Shown here piece after piece: positions 1 through 8,614 of a DNA stretch of 64,000 nucleotides (its first letter is position 1; each line of letters begins with the position of its first letter). Made by a program: the position numbers and the translations under genes. Source of the DNA: Flavivirga jejuensis (GTDB lineage: Bacteria; Bacteroidota; Bacteroidia; Flavobacteriales; Flavobacteriaceae); contig NZ_JAUOEL010000005.1 in NCBI RefSeq assembly GCF_030540765.1, positions 62,001 to 126,000 on the forward strand, written 5' to 3'. The notes under the pieces were generated by a model. The model made no database searches, was not told the origin of the DNA, and saw only the letters and a list, made by a program, of their open reading frames with translations.

Positions 1-402
1 TTTAGACAATTTTTCTGCAAAATCTTTATCGCCAGCTGTTTCTTCTTTATAATAACGTAAGTTTTCTAATAGTAAAACTTGTCCTGGTTCTAGACTTGCC
101 GCTGCTGCTTCAACTTCTGCGCCTACGCAATCTTTTACAAACTTTACTTCAACACCTAAAATATCTTCAACTTTTTTTGCAATATGACCTAATGAAAAGG
201 CATCTTGAAAACCTTTTGGTCGTCCTAAATGCGACATTAAAATACAGCTCCCACCGTCTTCTAAAATTTTAATAATAGTTGGTTTTGCAGATACAATTCT
301 TGTAGCGTCTGTTACTTCAAAATTTTCATTTAAAGGCACATTAAAATCTACACGAATTAATGCTTTTTTATTTTCAAAATTAAAATCGTTAAGCGTTTTC
401 AT
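1..402 (-). CDS. pgk: Phosphoglycerate kinase, N-terminal part (truncated by window edge)
   Basis: Phosphoglycerate kinase catalyses ATP formation from 1,3-bisphosphoglycerate in glycolysis, in the cytoplasm. The reverse-strand reading opens MKTLNDFNFENKKALIRVDF and continues with N-terminal PGK signatures: RVDFNVP, a conserved SHLGRPKG stretch and LLLENLRYYKEE. Only about 134 of the usual ~395 residues lie in the window; the rest runs off the left end. The start is the ATG at 400-402, and a TACATTTG promoter element lies about 130 bases upstream. The gene looks intact as far as it is visible. Gene identity is very secure. Confidence 0.97.
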   Translation of the reverse strand, partial: MKTLNDFNFENKKALIRVDFNVPLNENFEVTDATRIVSAKPTIIKILEDGGSCILMSHLGRPKGFQDAFSLGHIAKKVEDILGVEVKFVKDCVGAEVEAAAASLEPGQVLLLENLRYYKEETAGDKDFAEKLSK

Positions 403-532
403 TTGTTCGGTTTTATTATTTTTTAATTGTTAAATGTAACATCTATTTAATAGTTCTCTAAACTATAGAAATACGAACTATATATAAATGTTTTATTTAT
501 ATTCTTTTGTCTCTTTTTAACTAATTGGAACA

Positions 533-540
533 CAAATGTA
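533..540 (-). promoter_or_regulatory. Bacteroidetes -7 promoter element, probably for pgk
   Basis: On the minus strand this reads TACATTTG, an exact match to the Bacteroidetes TAnnTTTG -7 element. It lies about 130 bases upstream of the pgk start codon and points toward it. I see no clear TTTG -33 element at the right distance. Confidence 0.55.
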
Positions 541-622
541 ACTAATTAAAAACAGCTATAAAACCTGTTTTTTAACGAAAACGATATAGCTCACGAAGAT
601 TATTAATAAATCGATTATTACA

Positions 623-1678
623 CTACTTTTTTATTGAAAATCCAGAGTTAATCAGTTGAATAAGGGCTTTAATGTTTCCTGAAATAATTTTTTTTATGTT
701 ATTTTTCATCAGGGGTTTCATAAGGATACCAAAAGGTTTAAAATCTGCAAAAACCTCAATACGTAACCTGGTATATCCGTTTTCTGCTTCTTCTAAAACG
801 AAATAATTATTCATGCGTTTTGTAAATGGAACATTGGTTGTAGACTCACCATAAACTAATTGGTTTTTGTTTACCGTTTTTCTAACAGTGGTTTGTTCTA
901 CTTCCTCATTTTTATTGACTAAACATCTATGTTTTTGCCCAGCACGGTTCACTTTATTTTTATCGTACTCTAATTTATTAACGCCTTTAACCCAGAGTAA
1001 CCTATAATCAAAATTACTAATAACCTCATAAAGCTCTAAAGCTGGAAGTTTGACTAATTCTGTTTCATCATATAATTTATGTTTAGGAACATCATTTGGG
1101 ATGGGTTCAATTTCTGAGAGCCTCTCTTTTAAATGCGATAACGGATTGTATGAAAATGTAATATTTCCAAAATCGTATTCTGCAATTAGCTTATTCTCGT
1201 CATTTTTAGGCTGAACATTTTCAGTGAAAATAGCATATTCTTCTAAAGGCACATTATTTTTAAGTAAACGGTGAATTTGTATCACAGGACTTCCATAAGG
1301 TTTTTTAGAATCTTTAACTTTTATAAATTCTATTTCACCATAATGCACAACAAATTTGATTTTTAAATTATACGCAGAAGAACAGGCACCGCAATGACAA
1401 ATACGCTGATATTCATAGCGTTTAATATGTGCATGAAACGCTATATACATAGCTTCAATTTGCTTCTCGATAGCTAAAACATCAACCTGATCCTCAATCT
1501 TATACATAAACAACGCATCACCTTCAACTTCAGCTAACTCTAAATCCATGGTATTAGCATCAATCAATAATTCTAATAGTTCCGAAACGATATGTCTACT
1601 GTGACTAATATCTGTATGATGTACAAATTCTGTAAACCCCGAAATATCAGGAATAAAAAGAATAGCATTTTGAGTCAT
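623..1678 (-). CDS. DUF2652 family protein with cyclase-like N-terminus and SRPBCC-like C-terminus
   Basis: The protein has 351 residues and no signal peptide, so it is probably cytoplasmic. The opening (FIPDISGFTEF, then a stretch with VEGDALFMY near residue 55) is the DUF2652 signature, which resembles class III nucleotide cyclase folds. The segment CHCGACSSAYNLKIKFVVHYG follows (residues ~94-114). The last ~140 residues look like an SRPBCC/polyketide-cyclase domain of the sort that binds hydrophobic ligands. I do not see a full set of cyclase metal ligands, so cyclase activity should not be assumed. It is transcribed divergently from holB. Function is unknown; family assignment is fairly sure. 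Confidence 0.75.
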   Translation of the reverse strand: MTQNAILFIPDISGFTEFVHHTDISHSRHIVSELLELLIDANTMDLELAEVEGDALFMYKIEDQVDVLAIEKQIEAMYIAFHAHIKRYEYQRICHCGACSSAYNLKIKFVVHYGEIEFIKVKDSKKPYGSPVIQIHRLLKNNVPLEEYAIFTENVQPKNDENKLIAEYDFGNITFSYNPLSHLKERLSEIEPIPNDVPKHKLYDETELVKLPALELYEVISNFDYRLLWVKGVNKLEYDKNKVNRAGQKHRCLVNKNEEVEQTTVRKTVNKNQLVYGESTTNVPFTKRMNNYFVLEEAENGYTRLRIEVFADFKPFGILMKPLMKNNIKKIISGNIKALIQLINSGFSIKK

Positions 1679-1869
1679 TTTAATTGATCTGCGTTTGTTT
1701 TAATATATAAAAATAAGTCGATTTATTTTGTGTTTATTACAACTTAATGTTAAAAACCGAAAAGCATCTTGACAAGAATAAGAAATCATTTTTAGAAATA
1801 ACAAGATTATCCGCTTTACTTATCGTTTTTACGCTTTAACATCTAATAAAAAATGTGTAGGTTTGTTTC

Positions 1870-3024
1870 ATGCTTTTTGAAGATGTTTTAGGTCAGGATC
1901 ACATTAAAAATCATTTAACACAGAGTGTTGATAATGGTAGGATTCCACATGCACAATTATTTGTTGGAAATGAGGGTTGTGGCTCTTTACCAATGGCATT
2001 AGCATATGCTCAATACATTTTATGCTCGAATACTGGTGGAAAAAACACAACAGGAAATGACGCTTGCAACTTAAAGTTTAAAAATGTATCGCACCCCGAT
2101 CTGCATTTTGCGTTTCCAGTAACAACAAGCGATAAAGCAAAAAGCCACCCTGTTTCTAGTAATTATCTTGAAGAATGGCGCCAGTTGATAAAAGAACAAC
2201 CTTATGGAAACCTTTTTGATTGGTATAAATTACTTGGTGTTGATAATAAGCAAGGACAAATTGGCGTAGATGAAGCGCACGATATTGTAAAATCTTTAAC
2301 CTTAAAATCTTACGAAGGCGGCTATAAAGTCATGCTTATATGGATGGCAGAAAAGATGAATATTGCTTGTGCTAATAAACTTTTAAAGCTTATTGAAGAA
2401 CCGCCGAATAAAACCATTTTTATTCTTATTGCCGAAGATGAAGAACAAATAATTAATACGATACGGTCACGTTGCCAAATATTACATTTTCCGCCTTTAG
2501 CAGAAGATGTTATAAAAGAAGCTTTAGTTAAAAATTATAGCTTAGATCTACCTGTTGCTACCAAAATTGCGCATCAATCTAATGGAAATTATAATAAAGC
2601 CTGCGATTTGGTATATCAAGATTCTGAAGATTTACAATTTGAAGAATGGTTTATTTTCTGGATTCGAAGCGCTTTTAAAGCAAAAGGAAATAAAGCAGCC
2701 ATACACGATCTTATTTCCTGGAGCGAAGACATAGCCAAAACAGGACGAGAAACACAAAAACAATTCTTACATTTTTGCTTAGATTTTTTTAGACAGGCAT
2801 TACTACTAAATTATAATGCTACAGATTTAGTTTATTTAGAACCTAAAGCACCAAAATTTAAACTAGAAAATTTTGCGCCTTTTATACATGGCAACAATAT
2901 TTTAGAAATTAGCGACGAACTTCAAGACGCTATTTATCATATTGAACGTAATGGTAATTCTAAAATTATTTTAACCGATTTATCTATTAAGCTTACTCGG
3001 TTACTCCATAAGAAACCTTCATGA
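1870..3024 (+). CDS. holB: DNA polymerase III subunit delta' (clamp loader)
   Basis: This 384-residue protein is the delta' subunit of the clamp loader, which opens and loads the beta clamp at primer termini. The N-terminus (DVLGQDHIKNHL, then IPHAQLFVGNEGCGSLPMALAYAQ) is the AAA+ delta' pattern with a degenerate Walker A. Around residues 140-205 are the GVDEAHDIV, ANKLLKLIEEPP and SRCQILHFPPL motifs typical of the family. The zinc module seems reduced, with only two cysteines between residues 50 and 70. The C-terminal collar domain follows. The gene stands alone, and the start gives the family's normal N-terminus. Confidence 0.95.
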   Translation: MLFEDVLGQDHIKNHLTQSVDNGRIPHAQLFVGNEGCGSLPMALAYAQYILCSNTGGKNTTGNDACNLKFKNVSHPDLHFAFPVTTSDKAKSHPVSSNYLEEWRQLIKEQPYGNLFDWYKLLGVDNKQGQIGVDEAHDIVKSLTLKSYEGGYKVMLIWMAEKMNIACANKLLKLIEEPPNKTIFILIAEDEEQIINTIRSRCQILHFPPLAEDVIKEALVKNYSLDLPVATKIAHQSNGNYNKACDLVYQDSEDLQFEEWFIFWIRSAFKAKGNKAAIHDLISWSEDIAKTGRETQKQFLHFCLDFFRQALLLNYNATDLVYLEPKAPKFKLENFAPFIHGNNILEISDELQDAIYHIERNGNSKIILTDLSIKLTRLLHKKPS

Positions 3025-3667
3025 TAATAAACTAAACAGATTTTGAAATAAGCTTGTTAAAGTATTTACTGCCAATTACTTTTCAATATATCCTTTACAG
3101 ACAAGTTTTAATCCATTTGGGATAATTTTTATCATCGATCTTTGTCCGTTCAATTAACGCTATGAGCGGCTTAAATATTTGGGGTTATCTTAGAATACGT
3201 TAACATCACTTTTTCTTTAAACCTGTCACGTTTTATATACTTGTTTTGTCATACTATTGAAATTAAAATATCAATAGATGAAAACAATTCATATAACTAA
3301 AAATAAAATGGAAAAATACTATCAACTTTCTAATGAAGAATTGAATAAGCAATTTTCAGATTGCACTTTAAAACCAAAACTCTTTAGCCACAAGGTACAT
3401 TTGCGACTGACTGGCAAAGAAATAACCTTAAATAATACAGGAAATCTTAATTAATGTCGATAAGTTATCATGGTCAAAACACATAAAAAGCAAGAACACT
3501 TCATAAATTCTGATTATAAAATATGTTTATAATCTTTCAAGATATTTTATAAAATTAATTTAATCTAGTTGACATAGGGCTGTCATTCACCCTACTTAAT
3601 TTTGTTTCAAGCTAATTTAAAAGAAATAAAAACAATTTAAATAATTCTTTTTACCCCCTTAAATATT
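3025..3667. other. Intergenic stretch with one decayed coding fragment
   Basis: These 643 bases hold only the short coding remnant at 3308-3454. I found no tRNA, no strong terminator and no convincing promoter. The 3' part (TTTTACCCCCTTAAATATT just before 3668) matches the leader of the T9SS gene at 6101, so it is probably that gene's 5' untranslated region. Confidence 0.5.
3308..3454 (+). pseudogene. Remnant of a small flavobacterial hypothetical protein
   Basis: A 48-codon frame opens MEKYYQLSNEELNKQFSDCT and continues with LFSHKVHLRL. From memory this resembles the start of a small conserved flavobacterial protein (pattern LxxxxLF-H-A-HLRLAW), which is normally more than 100 residues long. 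After HLRL the reading becomes unrelated and soon stops, as expected after a frameshift or deletion. The family match is from memory and unverified; the frame could also be a chance short ORF. Confidence 0.4.
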
Positions 3668-5113
3668 ATGAAAAAAAACCTATTCTTAATTTTACTTATT
3701 CCTTTTTTTAGTTTAGGTCAGACACAAATAGGCTCTGACATCAATGGTGAAGTCGCTGATGATTTTTCAGGTCATAGTGTATCGCTTTCTGAAGATGGTT
3801 CTATACTCGCTATTGGAGCTCCTTTTAACGATAGCAATGGTAATAATTCAGGTCACGTGCGAATTTATAAATATGAATCTGGTGATTGGAAAATAATAGG
3901 TGATATTGATGGAGAAGCAGAAGGTGATCAATCAGGTTACAGCATATCTCTTTCAAAAGATGGTTCTACCGTTGCTATTGGAGCTATTGCTAATAAAGAA
4001 AATGGTATTTTTTCTGGGCATGTAAGGGTTTATAGAAATAATTCAGGCTCTTGGGAAAAGATAGGTAATGATATTGATGGGGAAGCAAGCCCTGATCAAT
4101 CCGGTAATAGCGTATCACTCTCTCAAGATGGCTCTGTTGTCGCTATTGGAGCCCATCATAATGGAGAGAATGGTTCTTTTTCAGGGCATGTTAAGGTTTA
4201 TGAATATAAGTTGGGCGATTGGCAAAAGATAGGAGATGATATTGATGGGGAAGCAACTAACGATCGATTTGGTCATAGCGTGTCTCTTTCTGCCAATGGT
4301 ACTACCGTTGCTATTGGAGCTAAAAATTTTGCTACTACCTTGCTTTTTGGTCAAGTGAGTGTTTATAGAAACAAATCGGGTATTTGGACAAAGTTAGGCA
4401 GTGACTTTACAGGTGAAGATCTGGCTGAAAGATTAGGTTGGAGTGTCTCACTTTCCTTTGATGGTAATATTTTAGCCATTGGAGCTACTGGAGGACTCGT
4501 AAAGATTTATGAGTATAATAGTACCACAGGCGATTGGGAAAAAATAGGTGATGATATTAATGAAGAAGCTGATGATGATGAATCAGGCTATAGTGTATCA
4601 CTTTCTTCTGACGGATCTATAGTTGCTATTGGGGCAATAAAAAATGATGGTAATGGTAGCGATTCAGGTCATGTACGTATTTATAAGAACAACTCGGGGT
4701 CTTGGAAAAAGATAGGTAGTGATATTGATGGAAAAGCCCCAGAAGATCAATCAGGATATAGCATATCTCTTTCTTCAGATGGTTCTATCCTTGCTATTGG
4801 AGCACCGTATAATAGTGACAATGAAAATCTTTCTGGCCATGTACGCGTTTACAATTTAAGCACTTTACTAGCCTCAGATTCTTTCGTCCTATCTCAATTT
4901 AACATGGCTCCAAATCCAGCTAAAAATGAAACAACCATTAAATTAAACAAGGGGCTAGCCTTAGAGAAAATCTCTATCTACAATAATTTAGGTAAGTTTA
5001 TAAAATCCACTAAAAAAGAAACCATTAATACATCAAACTTATCCACAGGCCTTTATTATGTAGAAGTTATAACTAATAAAGGGAAAGCCACTAAAAAATT
5101 AATAATTGAATAA
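3668..5113 (+). CDS. Secreted repeat protein with T9SS type A sorting domain
   Basis: The protein has 481 residues with a signal peptide (MKKNLFLILLIPFFSLGQTQ). About seven tandem repeats of roughly 50 residues follow. Each carries a core like DGEA-DQSG-SVSLS-DGS-VAIGA and then SGHVRVY, a beta-propeller or FG-GAP-like pattern. The last ~75 residues (FNMAPNPAKNETTIKL to LIIE) are a type IX secretion sorting domain, so the protein is likely exported to the surface or medium. Its short leader is nearly the same as that of the gene at 6101. Ligand and role are unknown; an adhesive or surface function is only a guess. Confidence 0.8.
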   Translation: MKKNLFLILLIPFFSLGQTQIGSDINGEVADDFSGHSVSLSEDGSILAIGAPFNDSNGNNSGHVRIYKYESGDWKIIGDIDGEAEGDQSGYSISLSKDGSTVAIGAIANKENGIFSGHVRVYRNNSGSWEKIGNDIDGEASPDQSGNSVSLSQDGSVVAIGAHHNGENGSFSGHVKVYEYKLGDWQKIGDDIDGEATNDRFGHSVSLSANGTTVAIGAKNFATTLLFGQVSVYRNKSGIWTKLGSDFTGEDLAERLGWSVSLSFDGNILAIGATGGLVKIYEYNSTTGDWEKIGDDINEEADDDESGYSVSLSSDGSIVAIGAIKNDGNGSDSGHVRIYKNNSGSWKKIGSDIDGKAPEDQSGYSISLSSDGSILAIGAPYNSDNENLSGHVRVYNLSTLLASDSFVLSQFNMAPNPAKNETTIKLNKGLALEKISIYNNLGKFIKSTKKETINTSNLSTGLYYVEVITNKGKATKKLIIE

Positions 5114-5165
5114 ATTATAAAAAAAGTAGAAAAATAAAGAGGGTTTTACGATTTACAATCGTTTT

Positions 5166-5173
5166 TATATTTG
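5166..5173 (+). promoter_or_regulatory. Possible -7 promoter element upstream of the Crp/Fnr gene
   Basis: The bases read TATATTTG, matching TAnnTTTG, about 210 bases before the Crp/Fnr-type gene at 5381. Just upstream is a small inverted repeat (ACGATT/AATCGT, 5149-5163). The long leader makes the assignment tentative. Confidence 0.35.
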
Positions 5174-5380
5174 TTAAACCTCATAAAATAATAACATAAA
5201 ACAAAACCTTCTTTTAATTTTTGCTTATCTGTTTTATAAGTCAAATCTCCCATAGTCATAAAAGAATTAATAAAACTAGCGGTAACAAGTTAGAGTAATC
5301 GTGTTTCACTCTTTTCAGATAGCACATAGTATCTATCTATTAGAGATAAACATAATACTTCATTAAATGATTATAGGTAA

Positions 5381-5947
5381 ATGAATAATTTTTTTATAGA
5401 CACTTTTAAAATTACAACAAACGAAGCTCAAATTCTTTCATCTTCATTTTATATAGAAGAATACTCAAAAGGCGATATTTTTTTAAAACATGGAGACATT
5501 TGTAATACCATTGGGTTTGTAAAAAAAGGACTCCTAAAAAGTATCACAATTGGTAAAGAAAAAGAACTCATTGATGATTTTATATTTGAAAATCAGTTTG
5601 TAGCAGACTACCGCAGTTATTTAACAAAAAAGAAATCCACTAAAGACATCATTTGTATTGAGAATTGTACAATCCATACAATCCATCGTGAAAAACTTGA
5701 AGAACTATCTAATAAATACTTATTCATTAGTAAAATAGAGAAAAAAGTCACTGAACATCTATATGTCTTAGCAGAGAAAAAATTTGATGACTTGAGACTT
5801 TTAAATGCTAAAGAAAGGTATTTAAAATTATTTAACTCAAATAGAAGGCTTTTATATAAAATTCCTCAATATGACATTGCTTCATGTTTAAGTATTAGCC
5901 CAGAAACTGTAAGTAGAATTAGAAAAAAACTTACTAAACGTTCTTGA
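5381..5947 (+). CDS. Crp/Fnr-family transcriptional regulator
   Basis: This 188-residue protein has a cupin-like cyclic-nucleotide-binding domain at about residues 20-105 (EYSKGDIFLKHGDICNTIGFVKKGLL). A long connecting helix follows, then a winged helix at ~140-185 (YDIASCLSISPETVSRIRKKL) with the usual Crp recognition-helix pattern. The cAMP-contacting arginine/serine pair of E. coli Crp is not evident, as is normal for these short Bacteroidetes members, so the ligand is unknown. It sits between two T9SS-sorted genes and may act on them; nothing in the sequence proves this. Confidence 0.88.
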   Translation: MNNFFIDTFKITTNEAQILSSSFYIEEYSKGDIFLKHGDICNTIGFVKKGLLKSITIGKEKELIDDFIFENQFVADYRSYLTKKKSTKDIICIENCTIHTIHREKLEELSNKYLFISKIEKKVTEHLYVLAEKKFDDLRLLNAKERYLKLFNSNRRLLYKIPQYDIASCLSISPETVSRIRKKLTKRS

Positions 5948-6100
5948 TTTATATCAACGAAAAACAAATTTAAATATCGGAGTTTTGTATGAAAAATAAA
6001 ATGATTTAATCTTTTAAAAAAGAATTCTGTTTAGCCCTAAGACCATTAAAATTTTAGTCAAAAAATTAGTTTAATTATCCATTTTAACCCCTTAAACATT

Positions 6101-7159
6101 ATGAAACAAATTTATTTTTTTACCATAGTTATATTTCTAAGCTGTTTTAAACTTATCGCACAAACTACAGAAGTAGTAGTAGCATTTAATAGCCCAACTG
6201 GAATGATACTTTATGGAAATGACTTGTACATTGCTGATATTGATGAAGGTAAAATTTCTAAAATAGACATTAATGCAACCACGCCAACACCAACAGATGT
6301 AATAATTGGATTAAGTCGCCCTTTTGACATGGTACTTAATGGAACCGACCTGTATATTTCTGAAATTACTGGAAATAAAATTTCTAAAATAGACATTAAT
6401 GCAACTACGCCAATTGCAGAAGACGTAGTAACAGGATTGGATGCTCCAGCTGGAATGGTACTTAATGGAGACGATTTATATGTTGCTGAAAATACTGGAC
6501 ACAAAATTTCTAAAATAGACATTAACGCAACTATACCAACAACAAAAGAGGTAGTAGCATCAGATGAATTGAATAGGCCTTTCGACATAGTACTCTATGG
6601 ACATGATTTGTATATTAGTGAATATTATGGCAATAGTATTTCAAAAATAGATATTACTGCAGCAATTCCAATAACACCAGTCCTTGCAGCTGGCGGATTC
6701 AACGAGCCTGTTGGAATGGTACTTAATGGAGATGATTTATATATTGCTGAATTAGATGGTAACAAAATCTCTAAAATAGACATTAATGTAGCTATACCAA
6801 CAGTAGAAGATGTAGTAACAGGATTAGATGGTCCAGTTGGAATGGTATTAAATGGAGATGACTTGTATATTTCTGAAATTTCTGGCAACAGAATTTCTAA
6901 GCTCAATTTAAGTACACTTTCAATAAATGAAAATATAGAAGTATCCAATATAAAGTTATATCCAAACCCTTCCCTAGATTTTATTCAAATTTCTGGATTA
7001 CCCAGAACAGAAAATTATACAATTTATAATATTTTAGGAACTAAAATAAGTAGTGGAATTATCTCTAATAATGAAAAAATTGATATTAAAAAATCACCCA
7101 ATGGATTGTATTTTCTAAAATTTGAAAACGGAAACACCTTTAAGTTTATTAAAAAATAA
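6101..7159 (+). CDS. Secreted beta-propeller-like protein with T9SS sorting domain (paralogue 1)
   Basis: The protein has 352 residues and a signal peptide ending near LIAQ. Six ~44-residue repeats follow, with the consensus VVTGLDxPxGMVLNGDDLYIAExxGNKISKIDI (shown with gaps), resembling NHL/SMP-30-type propeller blades. The C-terminal ~75 residues are a T9SS sorting domain (YPNPSLDFIQISG to FKFIKK). It is a paralogue of the next gene at 7367. Their last 202 bases are almost identical while the repeat regions differ. Repeats this regular also produce long antisense open frames, which I regard as shadows. Substrate or partner unknown. Confidence 0.8.
   Translation: MKQIYFFTIVIFLSCFKLIAQTTEVVVAFNSPTGMILYGNDLYIADIDEGKISKIDINATTPTPTDVIIGLSRPFDMVLNGTDLYISEITGNKISKIDINATTPIAEDVVTGLDAPAGMVLNGDDLYVAENTGHKISKIDINATIPTTKEVVASDELNRPFDIVLYGHDLYISEYYGNSISKIDITAAIPITPVLAAGGFNEPVGMVLNGDDLYIAELDGNKISKIDINVAIPTVEDVVTGLDGPVGMVLNGDDLYISEISGNRISKLNLSTLSINENIEVSNIKLYPNPSLDFIQISGLPRTENYTIYNILGTKISSGIISNNEKIDIKKSPNGLYFLKFENGNTFKFIKK
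6958..7159 (+). repeat. Near-identical 3' segment shared with 8191-8392
   Basis: The 202 bases here and those at 8191-8392 differ at only three positions by my count. They encode the T9SS sorting domains of the two adjacent paralogues. The upstream propeller repeats of the two genes are clearly more diverged, so this segment was probably homogenised by gene conversion or copied recently. Confidence 0.9.
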
Positions 7160-7288
7160 ACTATAAATTTTCAATCTATAGTTTTAAGTAAAAATGAATC
7201 TAAAATCAGGCTTATTTTACTACCAAACTAAATGATGATAACGAACATTTCAACCAAATATAATTCCTATCAATTAAAAAACTAAACG

Positions 7289-7324
7289 CTTCGAAATTTA
7301 CAACCAAGGCTGTAAATTTCGAAG
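7289..7324. repeat. Perfect 14-bp inverted repeat between the paralogues
   Basis: CTTCGAAATTTACA and its exact reverse complement are separated by 8 bases. No T-run follows on either side, so a classical Rho-independent terminator is unlikely. It may stabilise the 3' end of the upstream message or act as an operator in the leader of 7367. Confidence 0.6.
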
Positions 7325-7366
7325 ACTAATATAAAACAAAATAACCCCTTTAATATCTAAATAATT

Positions 7367-8392
7367 ATGAAACGAATTTATTTTACTCTAACAATTCTAT
7401 TTTTAAGCTGTATCAAACTTACTGCACAAACCGATGTAGTAACTGGATTAAATGGTCCTGCCGGAATCCTACTTGATGGAAACCAATTATATATTGCTGA
7501 ATTTCAGACAATGTCTAAAATAGACATTTTAGAAACTTCGCCAACAATTACAGATATAATTGTAGGATTGACAGGTATTTTTGAAATGGCATTAAGGGGA
7601 AATGACTTGTATTTTTCATTAGAAAGAGGCAGGATTTCTAAAATAGACGTAACCGAAACGAATCCTACAATTACAGATGTAATAACTGGATTGGATAGGC
7701 CTAATGGAATTTTACTTAATGGAAATGATCTGTATTTTTGTGAAAGTGATAAGATTTCTAAAACAGATATCACTACAGCTATACCAACAACTACAGATGT
7801 AGTTACGGGATTAGATCGCCCTACTGGAATGGCAATTAATGGAAACGATTTGTATATCGCTGAATACGGTGAAAACAAAATTTTTAAAATAGACATTACC
7901 GAAACAACACCAACAACTACAGATGTGATAACGGGATTGGATAGGCCTTATGGAATTTTACTTAATGGAAATGATTTATATATTGCCGAAGGCACCAAAA
8001 TTTCTAAAATAGACATCACCACAGCTATGCCAACAACTACAGATGTGGTTACTGGATTAGATAACCCCATTGGAATGGCAATTAATGGAAACGATTTGTA
8101 TATCGCTGAAAATGGTGAATCTAAAATTTCTAAATTCACTTTAGGCACGCTTTCAACAGGAGAGAATATAATATCCTCTAATATTAGACTATATCCAAAC
8201 CCTTCCCCAGATTTTATTCAAATTTCCGGATTACCCAGAACAGAAAATTATACAATTTATAATATTTTAGGAACTAAAATAAGTAGTGGAATTATCTCTA
8301 ATAATGAAAAAATTGATATTAAAAAATCACTCAATGGATTGTATTTTCTAAAATTTGAAAACGGAAACACCTTTAAGTTTATTAAAAAATAA
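7367..8392 (+). CDS. Secreted beta-propeller-like protein with T9SS sorting domain (paralogue 2)
   Basis: The protein has 341 residues with a signal peptide (MKRIYFTLTILFLSCIKLTAQ). Repeats of ~43 residues follow, with a core like DVVTGLDRPTGMAINGNDLYIAE (shown in part) ending in KISKIDIT. The C-terminal T9SS domain is nearly identical to that of the preceding gene. It arose by tandem duplication of 6101 or a shared ancestor. The cysteine in the signal segment (LSCIKL) is too early and too weak to call a lipoprotein, and T9SS cargo is expected to be released or surface-attached through the C-terminus. A terminator follows at 8435. Confidence 0.8.
   Translation: MKRIYFTLTILFLSCIKLTAQTDVVTGLNGPAGILLDGNQLYIAEFQTMSKIDILETSPTITDIIVGLTGIFEMALRGNDLYFSLERGRISKIDVTETNPTITDVITGLDRPNGILLNGNDLYFCESDKISKTDITTAIPTTTDVVTGLDRPTGMAINGNDLYIAEYGENKIFKIDITETTPTTTDVITGLDRPYGILLNGNDLYIAEGTKISKIDITTAMPTTTDVVTGLDNPIGMAINGNDLYIAENGESKISKFTLGTLSTGENIISSNIRLYPNPSPDFIQISGLPRTENYTIYNILGTKISSGIISNNEKIDIKKSLNGLYFLKFENGNTFKFIKK
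8191..8392 (+). repeat. Second copy of the near-identical 3' segment
   Basis: This is the partner of 6958-7159: equal length, three mismatches, and the same reading frame in both genes. Confidence 0.9.
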
Positions 8393-8434
8393 GGGGTATA
8401 GCGCTTACTAACAAGTAATAAAAATAACATTAAG

Positions 8435-8470
8435 AAAAGGTTTCTATGTAGATAGAAACCTTTTCTTTTT
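8435..8470 (+). terminator. Rho-independent terminator after the T9SS paralogues
   Basis: The 13-bp stem AAAAGGTTTCTAT / ATAGAAACCTTTT has a 4-base loop and is followed by CTTTTTT. It lies 43 bases after the stop codon at 8392. Confidence 0.9.
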
Positions 8471-8512
8471 TATAGCATAACATTAAAAAAATACGATTAA
8501 ATATTTTAAATG

Positions 8513-8520
8513 TAACTTTG
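8513..8520 (+). promoter_or_regulatory. -7 promoter element for rnr
   Basis: TAACTTTG matches the Bacteroidetes TAnnTTTG element and lies about 95 bases upstream of the rnr start, just after the preceding terminator. Confidence 0.55.
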
Positions 8521-8614
8521 CACAAAACTTAATACAAATAACTTCGCCTCTTATTAAGTTTAAAATAATTAATTCCTATATATCTTTAGGAAACGACTAT
8601 GAATTAAATTATAA

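Noticed and set aside
6211-8148. Long minus-strand open frames opposite the two propeller genes
   Set aside because: They mirror the regular plus-strand repeats, carry no signal or family pattern and have no promoters. The same applies to the antisense frames opposite SusC, the PKD lipoproteins and other large genes.
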